Assembly (NCBI GenBank): GCA_933207985.1
Contig: OW240916.1
Coordinates: 313,635,579 to 313,699,578 of the forward strand
Direction of reading: 5' to 3'
Length of the DNA: 64,000 nucleotides
Origin: Pelobates cultripes
Lineage: Eukaryota; Chordata; Amphibia; Anura; Pelobatidae
Positions 1 through 11,482 of this stretch are shown here, in pieces. The first letter of the stretch is position 1. The number at the start of each line of letters is the position of its first letter. The notes under the pieces were generated by a model. The model did not search any database. It was not told the origin of the DNA and worked only from the letters and a program-made list of their open reading frames with translations. The translations under genes were made by a program, and so were the position numbers.

Positions 1-745
1 GCAGCCCAGACAGTCTCCCCACGGCAGATTAGGACCCCTGTGGCCATGTGATCGCTCAACACAGCGATCACATGGTCACAATAGGTGTCCATAGTGCTGC
101 CTGCAGGGGGACTGCCTAAGTCTCCCTGCTTGTGTAAAATCAGAAAAAATAAATAAAGTTAGTGTTAATTAAAAAAAATAAAATAATTATATATGTGTAT
201 ATATGATATATAGACATATATTATATCTATATAATATATGTCTATATATCATATATATAATGTCATACTAAGTGTATTTTATATTAATATGTACTTATAT
301 TAATATAAAAATACACTTATAATTAAATTACACACGTATATATATAATATATATAATAACTATATATATTGTATATATATATTATAAAATATAAATAATA
401 AGTAATTTAAATTAAATAAAAATTTTTTTAAATAATAATAAAAAAATTAAAAAAAAATTATATAGCTATATGAAATTTTATTCTAACTGTATTTTAAAAT
501 TAATATATATATATTTATATCAAAATACACTTAGAATGAATTTGTATATATATCTATGTATATAGAAATAAATAAAAATAATAAGAAATATACATACGTC
601 CATATACAAAATTACATAAATAATTATATAAATATACACGTAGACTTCAAATATATAAATATGCATATATATTTAAATTCTAAGTGCATATTTATGTAAT
701 ATTTACACATAATTCAGTAATTTTATTGATTGCAATTTGAGGGAC
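1..745. repeat. AT-rich repeat DNA, no gene
   Basis: Bases 1-145 have ordinary composition and contain a short inverted repeat around 44-76 (tgtgatcgct and its complement). From about 145 to 720 the sequence is very AT-rich, with runs of TA dinucleotides and short imperfect palindromes. I see no coding region. This looks like the inner part of the repeat element that continues to 1952. Confidence 0.6.
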
Positions 746-1952
746 CTGCCTGCCAACCCAGGCCGAAATTCCAGAGAATTTAATTTGCTAGAACTGTATT
801 TTACCCTGTAACGTTCTACGACACCCTAAAACCTGTACATGGGGGGTACTGTTTTACTCGGGAGACTTCGCTGAACACAAATATTAGTGATTCACAACAG
901 TAAAACATATCACAGCGATGATATTGTCAGTGAAAGTTACTTTTTTGCATTTTTCACACACAAACAGCACTTTTACTGATGATATAATTGTTGTGATACG
1001 TTTTCCAGTTTTTAAACACTAATATTTGTGTTCAGCGATGTCTCCCGAGTAAAACAGTACCCCCCATGTACAGGTTTTATAGCATTTTTGAAAGTTACAA
1101 GGTCAAATATATGGGTCAAATATTTTACATTGAAAATGGCCAGGTTGGTTACGTTGCCTTTGAGAGCATATGGTAGCCCAGGAATGAGAATTACCCCCAT
1201 GATGGCATACCATTTGCAAAGAAGACAACCCAAGGTATTGCAAATGGGGTATGTCCAGTCTTTTTTAGTAACCACTTGGTCACAAACACTGGCCAAAATT
1301 AGCGTTCAATTTAGTTTTTTTACTTTTTTCACACACAAACAAATATGAATGCTTACTTTGGCCAGTGTTTTCGACTAAGTGGCTACTAAAAAGACTGGAC
1401 ATACCCCATATTGAATACCCTGGGTTGTCTACTTTAAAAATAATATGTACATGTGGAGTGTTATTCAGAGATTTATGACAGATAATAGTGTTACAATGTC
1501 ACTATTGATAAATTTTAAAAATGTATGTTTTGAAACCGCAATATCCTACTTGTACCTATAGCCCTATAACATGCAAAAAAAAGCAAAAAAGCGTGTAAAC
1601 ACAGGGTATTTTTAAACTTAGGACAAAATTTTGAATCTATTTAGCAGTTTTTTTCATTCGCTTTTGTAGATGAGTAAAAGATTTTTCAAGTAAAAGTCAA
1701 AAAACATGTATTTTTTTCAATTTTTCATCAGATTTTTGTATTTTTTTTTAATTAAAATACATGAGATTATATAAATAATGGTATGAAAAGAAAGCCCCCT
1801 TTGTCCTGAAAAAAACAATATATAATTTGTATGGGAACAGTAAATGAGAAAGCGGAAAATTACAGCCAAACACAAACACCACAAAAGTGTAAAAATATTC
1901 CTGGTCGCAAATGTACAACATCGCAAAAACAGTCCAGTCCTTAAGGGGTTAA
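745..1952. repeat. Large TTAA-ended palindromic DNA element, probably non-autonomous
   Basis: Two local palindromes are visible: 840-890 pairs with 1018-1068, and about 1241-1295 pairs with 1355-1410. The element ends in gtccttaaggggttaa at 1937-1952. The same terminus is found at both ends of the small MITE at 43151-43230, so this is probably the right end of a larger TTAA-target relative. The short ORFs over the first palindrome mirror each other on both strands and follow from the palindrome, so they are not genes. No transposase is visible. Confidence 0.55.
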
Positions 1953-2019
1953 AGTGTTTATTGCCCCAATGTGATGATTTTATTCCCATTTATAAGCTAC
2001 ACTGAGCCATTGCCATGCT

Positions 2020-2300
2020 ATGACAACTGTAACTCCGCCCCCTTCACTCTGACCCTGACGTCACAATGGCCCCGCCCTTTACTTGGCGCTCCTTTGATGG
2101 GATGCCGTACTTCCTCGTTTCTCCATGTCCCCCACGCTGATTGGCTGGCTGCTGCACGGCCGCTCCATGTGATTGGTTGGTGTAACTTCCTTATCCCGCC
2201 CCCGTGCCTGCGCCTGATTGGCTGACGGCGGCCAGTCTGCCCTTTGTGATTGGCTGCGTAGTTGACGCTGGTTGTCAGGTGACGCACGGCGTGACGGGGC
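2020..2300 (+). promoter_or_regulatory. PJA2: Probable PJA2 promoter: CRE plus four inverted CCAAT boxes
   Basis: This is the only GC- and CpG-rich non-repeat segment upstream of the PJA2 coding exons. A full palindromic cAMP response element TGACGTCA lies at 2056-2063. Inverted CCAAT boxes (ATTGG, each preceded by tg) lie at 2140, 2172, 2217 and 2249, spacings of 32, 45 and 32 bp. Such phased sites are typical of NF-Y-bound TATA-less promoters. GC-box-like strings occur near 2070 and 2195. Further TGACG half-sites lie near 2222, 2262, 2279 and 2291. Assignment to PJA2 rests on position and on the splice-donor-like site at 2354/2355; no transcript evidence is available here. Confidence 0.6.
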
Positions 2301-2354
2301 TGCTGTGGTCGGTGGCGCTGGCGGCTCCGGGAGGTGCGGGAGCTCGGGACGCAG
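2280..2354 (+). other. PJA2: Probable 5' untranslated exon 1 of PJA2 (3' boundary only)
   Basis: GC-rich sequence just downstream of the CCAAT cluster ends in gacgcag followed by gtaccg, a plausible splice donor (CAG|GTACCG) at 2354/2355. The first coding exon at 10456 opens with only two bases before its ATG, so an upstream leader exon is required. The transcription start is not defined by the sequence and the 5' limit given is a guess. Human PJA2 has an alternative upstream start codon; no equivalent peptide was recognised here. Confidence 0.45.
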
Positions 2355-4558
2355 GTACCGTCACCGTGTACACAGAGAGCAACCTAGACCGTCACCATGT
2401 ACACAGAGACCGTCACCATGTACACAGAGACACATAGACCGTCACCGTGTACACAGAGACACATAGACCGTCACCGTGTACACAGAGACACATAGACCGT
2501 CACCGTGTACACAGAGACACACATAGACCGTCACCATGTACACAGAGAGACACATAGACCGTCACCATGTACAGAGAGACACATAGACCGTCACCATGTA
2601 CACAGAGACACATAGACCGTCACCATGTACACAGAGACACATAGACCGTCACCATGTACACAGAGAGACACATAGACCGTCACCATGTACACAGAGACAC
2701 ATAGACCGTCACCATGTACACAGAGAGACACATAGACCGTCACCATGTACACAGAGAGACATAGACCGTCACCATGTACACAGAGACACATAGACCGTCA
2801 CCATGTACACAGAGAGACACCTATACCATCACCGTGTACACAGAGAGATATAGACCGTCACCATGTACACAGAGAGCCACCTAGACCGTCACCATGTACA
2901 CAGAGAGCCACCTAGACCGTCACCGTGTACACAGAGCCACCTAGACCGTCACCGTGTACACAGAGACACATAGACCGTCACCATGTACACAGAGAGACAT
3001 AGACCGTCACCATGTACACAGAGAGACATAGACCGTCACCATGTACATAGAGACACATAGACCGTCACCATGTACACAGAGAGACACATAGACCGTCACC
3101 ATGTACACAGAGAGATATAGACCGTCACCATGTACACAGAGAGCCACCTAGACCGTCACCATGTACACAGAGAGCCACCTAGACCGTCACCGTGTACACA
3201 GAGCCACCTAGACCGTCACCGTGTACACAGAGACACATAGACCGTCACCGTGTACACAGAGACACATAGACCGTCACCGTGTACACAGAGACACATAGGC
3301 CGTCACCGTGTACACAGAGACACATAGGCCGTCACCGTGTACACAGAGACACATAGACCGTCACCATGTACACAGAGAGACACATAGACCGTCACCATGT
3401 ACACAGAGACACATAGACCGTCACCATGTACACAGAGACACATAGACCGTCACCATGTACACAGAGACACCTAGACCGTCACCATGTACACAGAGACACC
3501 TAGACCGTCACCATGTACACAGAGAGACACATAGACCGTCACCATGTACACAGAGAGACACATAGACCCGTCACCATGTACACAGAGAGCCACCTAGACC
3601 GTCACCATGTACACAGAGAACCCTAGACCGTCACCATGTACACAGAGAGCAACCTACCGTCACCATGTACAGAGGCACATAGACCGTCACCATGTACACA
3701 GAGCCACATAGACCGTCACCATGTACACAGAGACACATAGACCGTCACCATGTACACAGAGACACATAGACCGTCACCATGTACACGAGACACATGACCG
3801 TCACCATGTACACAGAGAGCAACCTAGACCGTCACCATGTACACAGAGAGCAACCTAGACCGTCACCATGTACACAGAGAGCAACCTAGACCGTCACCAT
3901 GTACACAGAGAGCCACATAGACCGTCACCATGTACACAGAGAGCAACCTAGACCGTCACCATGTACACAGAGAGCAACCTAGACCGTCACCTGTACACAG
4001 AGACACCCAGACCGTCACCATGTACACAGAGAGCAACCTAGACCGTCACCATGTACACAGAGAGCAACCTAGACCGTCACCATGTACACAGAGAGACACC
4101 TAGACCGTCACCATGTACACAGAGAGACACCTAGACCGTCACCATGTACACAGAGACACCTAGACCGTCACCATGTACACAGAGAGACACATAGACCGTC
4201 ACCATGTACACAGAGAGACACATAGACCGTCACCATGTACACAGAGAGCCACCTAGACCGTCACCATGTACACAGAGAGCAACCTAGACCGTCACCATGT
4301 ACACAGAGAGCAACCTAGACCGTCACCATGTACACAGAGAGCAACCTAGACCGTCACCATGTACACAGAGAGACACCTAGACCGTCACCATGTACACAGA
4401 GAGACACCTAGACCGTCACCATGTACACAGAGACACCTAGACCGTCACCATGTACACAGAGAGACACATAGACCGTCACCATGTACACAGAGAGACACAT
4501 AGACCGTCACCATGTACACAGAGAGACACATAGACCGTCACCATGTACACAGAGAGCC
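2355..4558. repeat. Minisatellite of 29-31-bp units in PJA2 intron 1
   Basis: About 70 head-to-tail copies share the core gaccgtcaccatgtacacag followed by a variable tail: gagacacata, gagagacacata, gagagcaaccta, gagagccaccta or gagacaccta. Variants are arranged in blocks that recur (about 2845-2990 with 3105-3250, and about 4030-4260 with 4280-4510), showing duplication of multi-unit blocks. A cgtgtac variant is concentrated near the left side. The array begins at the putative exon 1 donor. ORFs crossing it on both strands come from the absence of stops in the unit and are not genes. Confidence 0.95.
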
Positions 4559-6270
4559 AGGCCTGGGGGGAGGAGATTCCAACTGCATTCTAAATTTAAT
4601 ACCAAAATAACCAAACTCAAAACAGAATTTAGCTGGCCAATTAATTACTTTGGCTGTTTGATCTAAATTTTGACATTCACTTTGATTCGGTTTGAATTCC
4701 AGGCAATTCTCACTTTCCTGTGTAGACTTTGTTTGTTGCAGTACGGAAATCACATGTGCCATTTCATTTGAACTCATACCCTTACAATTGAATTACACCC
4801 TGCGGTATGTGAATTGTACATGCTACATGGCTGCATTTTTATTCTATCGTAACCATGAGTATGAAGAAACAATGTATTCGGTCTGTATGGTGGATTTAAA
4901 TTACTTCTATGTAGCTCTAATCACAATCAGTAAATTCATCTTTTCTAACTTGTTAAAACACTGGCATAAACCCACTGGATATCTCACACATGGTATTAAA
5001 TAGGAGTGGTTGTGAAATGTGGCACCTTGCGTGTTGTCACTTGGGTAGCTATATAACTGCCTGCCTGGTTCTGCTATTCTTTTCAGTACAAAGATGACAG
5101 ATATAAACTATCGAAACCTGAAGTAGAGTCTGGGATTACAATGTGTGGCTAGTGGTTGTAATCCTGGTGTGTCTGGAAGGACAATAATTATCATTCACTC
5201 TGTATTTCCAATGATGTTCAGCTAGTCATTACATCTGACTAGATGCTCCACATCTGAAAGACCTACTTCACACCCGAACAATAAATTAAAATAAATATAT
5301 TGAGGGTGCGCTTAGCCAAGATGGCAGCATCTCAGTCAAGCCCCTTTAGTTTGCATCTCTGAGCATATTCTGATAAGATGTTTCATTACAGAAATAGTGG
5401 GGTCCGATACCAGGTTACATCCAGCAAAACCCGCAATATTAACCTCACAATCATGTATTTTAAAAAAAAAATTTGTCATAAACCCTTCCAAGGACAGTGC
5501 CTGCCAAAGCACAGCTGTCATTGGAAGATTTGAAGTTGACTGTAGAAGCCCCAGTGGCATAAAATAACTTTACAAAGCAACATTTTCAGAAACCAAAAAA
5601 CCCAAACACCAGTTATTTTGCTTATGTTTTACCTCTGCTTTTCAAGCTGGAACCCAGCAAACGGGAGAAAGCACCAAGTAGATGGTGTTTATTTTGTGCT
5701 TTAGTGGCCCTTCATCAGACACCCCGGCAACATGGCAGGATTTCTTGTATTTTAAATCCTTACATACTTTTTGAAGCAGAAGCTGATATATTGTCCTGGT
5801 CTGTAGGCCAAGGCGCTCTGCCACAGGTCAAAGTCATTTGTGTGATTGCATGACATGTGGATGTCACTACACAGTGAACTGGAAGCCAGTCGCCTTTTGC
5901 TAATCACAATGTTGACTATTGGTCCTGCAGAACCCATCTCTGGAACAGTGATAGATCTGCCGCTTCCTACTTGGATATTTATAGGCAAGAGCAGCTACTC
6001 GTATGCCAATCTTACTAGACTTTGTGCCTAAACCATGGAATAGGTAGGCAGCACACCTTAAAATGTAGGGCTCACTCTTGGCCCTACACAGAAAATACAA
6101 TGAATAGGGGAAAAGGTTGCGCCAGAAACAAAATAATTCTAAAATAAGTAAGCAACATGAAAAGGTACTACAACAGGATATAGTAAATACATATAAAAAA
6201 TTATGGAAATAAAACCGTTGGTAGTAACAGAAATGTCCAATATTGAGAAACCTTGCTAGAAGAAACGACT
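4559..6270. other. Intron sequence, no feature recognised
   Basis: Ordinary AT-rich intron-like sequence. ORFs here are short, overlap on both strands and have no recognisable motifs. An ATG-bearing stretch at 4692-5003 ends without family resemblance. I see no exon, RNA gene or clear mobile element. Confidence 0.5.
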
Positions 6271-7048
6271 ATGGTGTTGTTCAGAGATTTTTTTTTTTTC
6301 TTCTTCCGCCAGGAGATCAGGGTCAGAAGAAAAATTTTTTTTTTTTTTTTTTAGTGCTTTGACCAGCTCTAGTATGGATGGCGTACAGTGGTACAATCCC
6401 TATTTATAGGATACACGAGAATTGATAGTTGTGTCAATGATATGAAGACCATAAAATAAAAAGAACAATAATAGTGCTCACTGTATTTAAAACTCCAGGA
6501 GTATAAATTTGTACTCACATTCGATTTAAGAAAACTGCTCAATAGATAGTGTTTGAGTGGTATAATCCCCACCTAGGATTCTTTAGAGTAGTCCTCACTG
6601 GAACAAAATAAGAATGGATGCCAGGCAGTAGAGCAGTAAAAATATAAAATAATAGTAAAATGGCACACTCACGGTATAAATGTAGCCAAAATAACTTTTA
6701 TTGAACAATATTAAAATATCCACAACGTCTTTCACCTTTGAGACTTTTTATCAAGTGAAGATAAAAATCCTTGCTGTCACAATCATAAATGGATTGCTTA
6801 CATCCAAGATATCTTCGCAAGCACAGGATATCTCCAGGGCAGTCTGGACACTTTTTTTATACGAACAGTGAATACTGACAGATCTAATTTTGGCCTGATG
6901 GATTTTAAACTGAATTCTACACCAGCATGATCGTGATCCAGTAGATATTTTCCTTACACTACTGCTATTAAGTCCATCAGTTGCCACTATCATTCATGGA
7001 TGATTTAAAAAGTCTCCCCTTTTCAGTCCAAAGTACATTTATGTAACA
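6270..7048. repeat. Unclassified repeat fragments with a degenerate hammerhead-like motif
   Basis: Two T-rich tracts (6287-6300 and 6336-6352) are followed by non-coding sequence. At about 6725-6765, read on the minus strand, there is a hairpin-bearing segment with cttgataaa, a stem, then gaaagacgtt. It resembles the arrangement of the better hammerhead-like motif at 59380-59432, but the CTGATGA core is not intact. No coding region is seen. Confidence 0.35.
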
Positions 7049-7481
7049 TTAAAGGGACCCTATAGTCACCCAGACCACTTCAGCTCAATGAAGTGGTCTG
7101 GGTGCCAGGTCCCACAGGTTTTAACGCTTCCGATGTAATCATAGCAGTTTCAGAGAAACTGCTATGTTTACATTGCAGGGTTAATCCAACCTCTGGTGGC
7201 GGTCTTCCTGACAGCCGCTAGAGGTGCTTCTGCGACGCTGGATGCGAAAATCGCGTTCAGCGTGCAGAACGTCCATAGGAAAGCATTGCGCTTTCCGCTC
7301 CACTCGTGAGCTGACGTCCGCGGGGGAGGAGAGGTCACCAGCGCCGAGGGAGCCTGGCGCTGGATTAAAGTAAGTAATTGAAGGGGTTTTAACCCCTTCA
7401 GCGCCAATGGAGGGGGGCCCTAAGGGTTATATAGTGTCAAGAAAACGAGTTTGATTTCCTAACACTATAGTGATCTTTTAA
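7049..7481. mobile_element. TTAA-flanked MITE (T2-like), 433 bp
   Basis: It begins ttaaagggaccctatagtca and ends aacactatagtgatctttta plus a, giving matching inverted termini bounded by TTAA. A subterminal hairpin (cccagaccacttcagc against gaagtggtctgggtg) lies at 7069-7105. Termini and target match the T2 MITE class described in Xenopus. No coding capacity. Confidence 0.8.
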
Positions 7482-7690
7482 CTAAAGTGTTTCTCCTGCT
7501 CACCTTTAGGCTACAATAAAATGCACACAACTCTTTAAACTCTTAGGAGAAAAGGCAATTAACTTAATGACCAAAACAAATTTGCAATCATGATATTGGC
7601 TTATTCAGCTATAATTATCTCGTATGAAAGTCACGCACAGAGGAAATATATCTATGTTTAAGGACATTTAGAGCTTTCTTTGATACATAA
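7482..7690. other. Intron sequence, nothing recognised
   Basis: Short AT-rich spacer between two repeats. No motif seen. Confidence 0.4.
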
Positions 7691-8935
7691 TATATGCCGT
7701 GTAAACTAGAGTATAAGACGAGTTTTTCGGCACATTTTTTATGCTGAAACCCCCCCACTCGTCTTATACTTGATTCAATGTCTGTATCATGGCAACTTAC
7801 ATTGTCTTAATACAGACCAGGACCGCCGGGCTCATTACAAACCCGGCGGTCCTGTTGGGGGCTGGCAACGAGCGGTTACATTTACAGCAGCTTCCTTCAC
7901 ATCCATGCTGTTCAGCTCCACTGTAAGTCTCTCGAGAGCCGCGGCGTCTGAGCGTTGCCACGGGTTACCATGGCAATTTGGCATGCAGACCGCGAGATTT
8001 ATAGTGGAGCTGACCAAAATGGAGGAGAAGGGAGCTGACAGGCGCTGCAGGAAAGGTAACAGCTCGCTGCCAGCCCCCCTCCTGCACAGTACACACCACT
8101 GGACCACCAGGCAATAATATAGCCCCCCTCCCTGGCCAGCTAACAAGCAGGGAGGGGGGACAAAAAAAATAAAATAAAAATGTAAATAATATAATATAAA
8201 AAATTTAATCATATTAAATAAAATGTAGTATTATAATAATAAAAAAATTATAAAAATGCCCACCCCCCACCAAGGTTACAAACTCTGCATTCATTCATAC
8301 ACACACACACTGCATTCATTCATTCGTACACTCACACACACACACTCTGCATTCATTCATTCGTACACTCACACACACACACTCTGCATTCATTCATTCG
8401 TACACTCACACACACACACTCTGCATTCATTCATTCGTACACTCACACACACACACTCTGCATTCATTCATTCGTACACTCACACACACTCTGCACATTC
8501 ATTCATTGGTACACTCCACACACACACACTCTGTATTCATTCATACACACACACTCACACACACACACTCTGCATTCATACACACTCACACACACACTCT
8601 GCATTCCTTTACACACACTCACACACACACTCTGCATTCATACACTCACACACACACACTTTGTATTCATTCATACACACACACACACTTTGTATTCATT
8701 CATACACACACACATTCTGCATTCATTATATACACACTGTAAATAATATTCAATTAATATAATTTTTTTGGGATCTAATTTTATTTAGAAATGTACCAGT
8801 AGCTGCTGCATTTCCCACCCTAGGCTTACACAAGAGTCAATAAGTGTTTTTTTTTTTTAGTTTTTTTGGGTAAAATTAGGGGCCTCGACTTATATTCGGG
8901 TCGACTTATACTCGAGCATATACGGTAACTAATCA
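7690..8935. repeat. Composite non-autonomous element with internal microsatellite
   Basis: The left border has gtataagacgagtttttc and an inverted copy about 50 bp on (actcgtcttatac). The right border has related strings (gacttatactcgagcatat then acggt). Between them lie a GC-rich stretch (7820-8150), which shares ccactggaccaccagg and a C-rich segment with the hAT-like insertion at 60684-61321, and a long AC-rich array (8282-8740). Peptides rich in His, Thr and Ser across the array are translations of the repeat and are not proteins. Confidence 0.5.
8282..8740. repeat. AC-rich minisatellite, about 37-bp unit
   Basis: Repeated units combine cattcattcattcgtacactc with an acacacacacactctg run; the left copies (8310-8490) are very regular and the right copies lose the cgtacac part. 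It sits within the composite element at 7690-8935. Confidence 0.9.
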
Positions 8936-10157
8936 TTTAGAATGACTGACCTACAAATGGTGTAAATTTTGCTAGTTTTCTTTTATATATATATATATAT
9001 ATTATTTTTTTTTGCAACTATTGCAGCTAAATCAAAATGCTTAAAATAGATTTACTTTTAAGAAATTGCCTCATATTATCTTATTCTTAGGTTCCTCATT
9101 GTAAGCAGTGTTATTGTTACATAATATTACAATAGTGTTTATAATAACCTTACTAAATGAGCGTGATCCATATTCCCGCTCCCTGGCCTTCTATGACAAA
9201 TTGACCATGGTCTTGGAGAGTTGGGATATTCTCAGGACAATCCTAGGTGATCTGGACTTTTCCAGCCACAGACATTAGAGACTAATGAACATACATATTG
9301 CTGAGTTTTCCGTGTCTCATCAGCCACATGGTCTTGAACATTTTATTTACCCTCCTGTAGCTGACGGAATACTTTATAAAATACTTTAGAATTTCACAGC
9401 TCCACAGTATTGTGTGGTTACACCACTTGGCAGTTACAATTCTTACTGGACCATTCCTCTTCCATCTTTTGAAAATACTTAAAATTAAATGGTTCCATGT
9501 TACTAGAAGCATCACTCTCATTTAGTTTTCTTTCTTTCGTTGTACCCTTTGTATCTTAAAGATTAAACCCCTTCCCCTCCCCCCCTTGCTTTTTATATTT
9601 ATTTTTTCTACCTTACACTGAATCTGGGTGCTGCCATTTTGTTCTCTGTTCATGTAGACTCTAGTTTGTCTTTCTGTGCGATTCTTTAATTTGATGGATT
9701 GTGGATTGATGAATTAGCCTTGAAATGGAATTTGCTTAAGCTCCACACATTGCCAAAATCACATTTTGCATAGGGAAAAAGTAGTCCCTAGTTTATCTAA
9801 TACAAAAAGAGGATGGAAGGATAAGACATTCAAAAACAAAGCCTATAATAGTGTCACTTTAACATGCCAATACTCTTCCTCCCAAATAGATAATTTATCA
9901 TTTTGCTCTCATTGGTGACTCGTGGACGCATCCATTCTTTCTTCTTCAGCAGTAATGTCTGACCTGCTCTAGTATTTCCAATATATAGCTGCCCAGGTGA
10001 TTTCCTGTTACTTACAATTATTATAATGGGGGTGCTCCACTTGCTCTTGTTACTATGATCAATACATTACATAGCCCAAAATACCACTTCCATTTGACAC
10101 ATGTGAATTGATTTTAAATGAAACTTATTTAAATTCTATACATATACTTTTTTTGCA
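8936..10157. other. Intron sequence, no feature recognised
   Basis: AT-rich DNA with a short TA run near 8985-9005 and pyrimidine tracts around 9570-9610. No exon with splice sites, RNA gene or clear transposon was identified. Confidence 0.45.
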
Positions 10158-10420
10158 TTAAAGGGGCACTGAAAGCACAATAGTGATGATTGTAGGGATC
10201 TCTGTGTAATGTTAAAAAAAAAGCAGTTTTTAGCACCTAAAGCCCACCTGTGTCCTGTTGAGAGTTGTACACCGTAGCAGGATTTCATTTCTAATCTATG
10301 GTAGCACCATCATTTTGAGACTGGCATTCTATGGCTGCTAAGAGCCATCACCCAGAGCCTGTTGGCACCATAGTCAAGGCAGTAAGCTGTAGTGGGTATG
10401 GTGCTTGGAGTGTCCATTGA
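10158..10420. mobile_element. T2-like MITE just upstream of the first coding exon
   Basis: It begins ttaaaggggcactgaaagca and ends ggtgcttggagtgtccattga, a diverged inverted terminus where TTAA has decayed. It is the same class as the copy at 24278-24478, which shares the cactgtag...gtgcttgaagtgt style ending. Only 35 bp separate it from the 3' splice site at 10455. Confidence 0.6.
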
Positions 10421-10455
10421 GGTACTTGGATCTGATTTTTAATTTCTCTTTGCAG

Positions 10456-10656
10456 GAATGGGTCAGGAAGCATGTAAATCAGCCTGGCCTAAACCCGCAG
10501 GAGGTTACCAAACCATCACTGGGAGGAGGTATGGAAGAAGACATGCTTATGTCAGCTTTCGACCCTCTTTGGAGAGTCCAAACAGAACATCAAGTCAACA
10601 AAGCAGAGACTGCGAAGGATTGGAACTAGACGATGTGCAGAAAGAAAATCCTTTAA
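10456..10656 (+). CDS. PJA2: PJA2 first coding exon (N-terminal 66 codons)
   Basis: The start ATG is at 10458, two bases after an acceptor (tctctttgcag|ga). The peptide opens [18 protein letters not shown], continues with [18 protein letters not shown], and near its end has [10 protein letters not shown]. These are the signature N-terminal segments of vertebrate PJA2; the LELDDV.KEN block, absent from PJA1, separates the paralogues. Several GT dinucleotides lie near the 3' end (10657, 10659, 10661). The donor at 10656/10657 is the best guess and leaves one spare base. This conserved N-terminus has no known catalytic role. The next coding segment expected from the family is a large acidic, low-complexity central exon, which is not found in the assembled sequence. 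An upstream leader exon must exist. Confidence 0.9.
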
Positions 10657-11482
10657 GTGTGTGCTGTTATTGTTTGTTAAATGGAATGCTGAATTGTGAA
10701 TATTAACAATATGGAGGATAAGGGAATAGCCTAAGGATCTGGGGTAATAATCAAGTAGCTCTCTATCTTTGATGGAACTGTCCCCTGGTTTTTGGTCAAA
10801 CCATTTCTAGGTGGTACAATGAAAGCCAGGGTCCCTAAAAGCACCCACAGCCCAAGCTCTGCTCATTAGAAAATCATACTGTTCAAATTATCAAGTTGTA
10901 CTCGCATGTTGGAAACATTAGTTTTATCCACATTTCAATGCCATGCACTAATTGAGTAGGTCAACTGACATGTGTATCACTAAAATTGGATAGAATTTAC
11001 CTTGTTAATGCGAAAGTTCAGCTTCTACATAAGCATTTCCATTGAGCAAAGGTCAGGCAATGGGTGCTTTGGTGACCCACAATTTTAGGGTCACTGTGCC
11101 TGATACGTTTGACCAAGAACGGAATTAAAATTCCAGTAGTCTCATTGGACATCAGCCATGTTATCGACATATAGTTGTTATAGTGCCTAGACAGCTCATT
11201 AAAAATACTTATGTAATAACTCCAGTACTAAAGCAGTAAAACTGTTTCATGCTGTAAAAAATGTCTGTAGACCTCAAATTGTGATCAGGTGATGACAATG
11301 TTTTATATTTGGTTCTTGATGAATTAAGGGTAACGTATCTGTGGTTGGTAGAATATCACTGGAGCTGCAGTGCCACGACACATGGAATTTTGTCTTGGAC
11401 TGAGAACTGGAATGTTGAATTAACTTAAAATTGTAACCCTATGTGAACATATATTTTCCTTTTAATGAAAAATGCACAAGAC
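10657..11482. other. PJA2 intron, nothing recognised
   Basis: Non-repetitive looking intron sequence without further coding segments or RNA genes that I can support. Confidence 0.45.

Noticed and set aside
2204..2793. ORFs with repeated HRDT / THRPSPCTQR peptides on + and VYMVTVYVSLC on -
   Set aside because: They are translations of the stop-free minisatellite unit and change phase with unit length; no conserved protein.
2355..4558. CRISPR-like repeat array
   Set aside because: Units are contiguous with no unique spacers, and the locus is a vertebrate intron.
5705..5730. Another hammerhead motif (ttcatcagacaccccgg)
   Set aside because: CTGATGA is present on the minus strand, but no GAAA follows a hairpin.
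8256..8762. 168-codon His/Thr/Ser-rich ORF
   Set aside because: Translation of an AC-rich microsatellite in several frames at once.
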